Assembly (NCBI RefSeq): GCF_007845675.1
Contig: NZ_VOBR01000003.1
Span: forward strand, 1 to 64,000
DNA: 64,000 bases
Direction of reading: 5' to 3'
Source of the DNA: Lentzea tibetensis
Lineage (GTDB): Bacteria > Actinomycetota > Actinomycetes > Mycobacteriales > Pseudonocardiaceae
Shown here piece after piece: positions 62,802 through 64,000 of this stretch (its first letter is position 1; every line of letters begins with the position of its first letter). The notes beneath the pieces are model-generated. The model saw nothing but the letters and a program-made list of their open reading frames with translations. It did no database searches and was not told the origin of the DNA. A program made the translations under genes and the position numbers.

Positions 62802-63934
62802 GCGTGCTGATCACCAGCATCGGTGAGCTGACCACCAACGATCCCGAGACCGGCGGGAACGCGCTGGTGCTCGACGGTGCGGAGGTCGCCTGGGTCGGCG
62901 ACGCGGCCAGTGCGCCGCAGGCCGACGAACAGGTCGACGTCGGCGGCCGGGCCGTGCTGCCCGGCTGGGTCGACAGCCACACGCACCTGGTCTTCGCGGG
63001 CGACCGCACCGAGGAGTTCGGCGCGCGCATGGCCGGAAAGCCTTACCGCGCGGGTGGAATCGCCGTCACGGTCGGTGCGACGCGTGCGGCGAGCGACGCC
63101 CAGCTGGAGGCCGTCGTCGCGCGGCACGTCGCCGAGGCGGTCGCGCAGGGCACGACGTTCGTCGAGACGAAGACCGGCTACGGACTGACCGTCGCGGACG
63201 AGCTGCGCTCCGCGCTCGTCGCCGCGAAGCACGCCGACGAGGTCACGTTCCTCGGCGCGCACCTGGTGCCGCCGGGCGCCGACGCCGACGAGTACACCGC
63301 GCTGGTCTGCGGCGACATGCTCGACGCAGTCGCGCCGCACGTCCGCTGGGCCGACGTGTTCTGCGAGACGGGCGCGTTCGACGAGGACCAGTCGCGGGCG
63401 GTGCTGACCGCCGCAGCGAAGCACGGGCTGGGCCTGCGCGTGCACGGCAACCAGCTCGGCGAGGGGCCCGGCGTGCGGCTCGCGGTCGAGCTGGGCGCGG
63501 CTTCGGTCGACCACTGCACCTACCTCGCACAGTCCGATGTGGACGCTCTCGCGTCGTCGGACACGGTCGCCACGTTGCTGCCCGCGTGCGATCTGTCGAC
63601 CAGGCAACCGCTTCCGGACGCGCGCAAGCTGCTCGACGCGGGCGCGACCGTCGCGCTGGCGTCGAACTGCAACCCCGGCTCGTCCTACACGTCGTCCATC
63701 GCGTTCTGCGTCGCCACCGCCGTGCTGCAGATGCGGATGAGCGTCGAGGAGGCCGTCCGCGCGGCCACGCTCGGCGGTGCGCAGGCGCTGCGGCGCGACG
63801 ACGTCGGCGTGCTGCGGCCGGGTGCGCGAGCGGACGTGCACGTGCTGGACGCACCGTCGGTCACGCATCTGGCGTACCGGCCGGGGGTGCCGTTGACGCA
63901 CGCGGTGTGGCGCAAGGGCGCACGTGTGAGATGA
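62798..63934 (+). CDS. hutI: Imidazolonepropionase
   Basis: Hydrolyses imidazolone-propionate to formimino-glutamate. The 378-residue product has the metal motif [68 protein letters not shown] and [20 protein letters not shown], with the catalytic Asp position held by the NCNPG segment. GTG 62798 overlaps the hutF stop. Last gene of the operon in the window. Confidence 0.95.
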   Translation: MSVLITSIGELTTNDPETGGNALVLDGAEVAWVGDAASAPQADEQVDVGGRAVLPGWVDSHTHLVFAGDRTEEFGARMAGKPYRAGGIAVTVGATRAASDAQLEAVVARHVAEAVAQGTTFVETKTGYGLTVADELRSALVAAKHADEVTFLGAHLVPPGADADEYTALVCGDMLDAVAPHVRWADVFCETGAFDEDQSRAVLTAAAKHGLGLRVHGNQLGEGPGVRLAVELGAASVDHCTYLAQSDVDALASSDTVATLLPACDLSTRQPLPDARKLLDAGATVALASNCNPGSSYTSSIAFCVATAVLQMRMSVEEAVRAATLGGAQALRRDDVGVLRPGARADVHVLDAPSVTHLAYRPGVPLTHAVWRKGARVR

Positions 63935-63939
63935 GTTCG

Positions 63940-63970
63940 GCCTTTTCCGGGCGAAAACCGGAAAGAAGGC
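63940..63970. terminator. Possible terminator after hutI
   Basis: Imperfect stem GCCTTTTCCGG / CCGGAAAGAAGGC with a GCGAAAA loop, 6 bp after the hutI stop. The stem has a bulge and there is no T run. Confidence 0.5.
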
Positions 63971-64000
63971 TCACAATCCACCTGTGAAAACCCGCGGGCC

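Overview
The window is high-GC actinobacterial DNA: G/C-ending codons, many GTG/TTG starts and ATGA/GTGA overlaps. It carries the actinobacterial set sigR-rsrA, whiB1, pdtaS, ribosomal protein bL37, a DUF574-type SAM methyltransferase, nickel superoxide dismutase and a MalT/SARP regulator. The style suggests a filamentous actinomycete, probably Pseudonocardiaceae (Lentzea/Saccharothrix/Actinosynnema-like). That placement is inference. No rRNA, tRNA or CRISPR array was recognised.

Layout. 1-830 is a non-coding, repeat-rich island: a 116-bp hairpin, 30-bp tandem repeats and a pair of about 80-bp repeats. The first two parts recur at 21431-21744. 831-22.8 kb is chromosomal backbone: pruA, rsgA-aroA, a YedK-type SRAP protein, sigR-rsrA with its own SigR-type promoter, bL37, a biotinyl carrier protein, pdtaS (apparently starting at CTG), whiB1 with two CRP-like sites, a lipid kinase, a secreted trypsin-like protease, a GH28 pectinase behind a LacI-type operator, and small membrane and secreted proteins.

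22902-37146 is a 14.2-kb actinomycete integrative and conjugative element (AICE, pSAM2 type) carrying int, xis, repSA, transfer genes (DUF2637/Spd, TraB), a GntR (KorSA-like) regulator, an XRE regulator, a Nudix (Pif-like) protein and cargo (SprT-like protease, PIN protein with an overlapping partner, two orphan genes). It sits in the 3' end of sodN rather than in a tRNA gene. Both ends encode the same last 12 residues and stop of SodN with synonymous differences, and the element brings a replacement terminator. An 18-bp palindrome (TTGACRCTTAAGYGTCAA) precedes three element transcription units and probably marks the element's regulon.

37.1-53.6 kb returns to backbone: sodN/sodX, a dTDP-sugar epimerase, malic enzyme, a PAS/GGDEF/EAL protein, a BpsA-type polyamine synthase, a four-gene osmolyte ABC importer, a two-gene regulator unit ending in a MalT-SARP fusion, and two secreted proteins. 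53.7-63.9 kb is an IclR regulator, an ECF sigma/anti-sigma-like pair and a histidine-utilisation operon (hutH, hutU, an M20 amidohydrolase, a lipoprotein, hutF, hutI). With HutF present, the M20 enzyme probably does the final N-formylglutamate step. Glutamate is also the product of PruA at the other end of the window.
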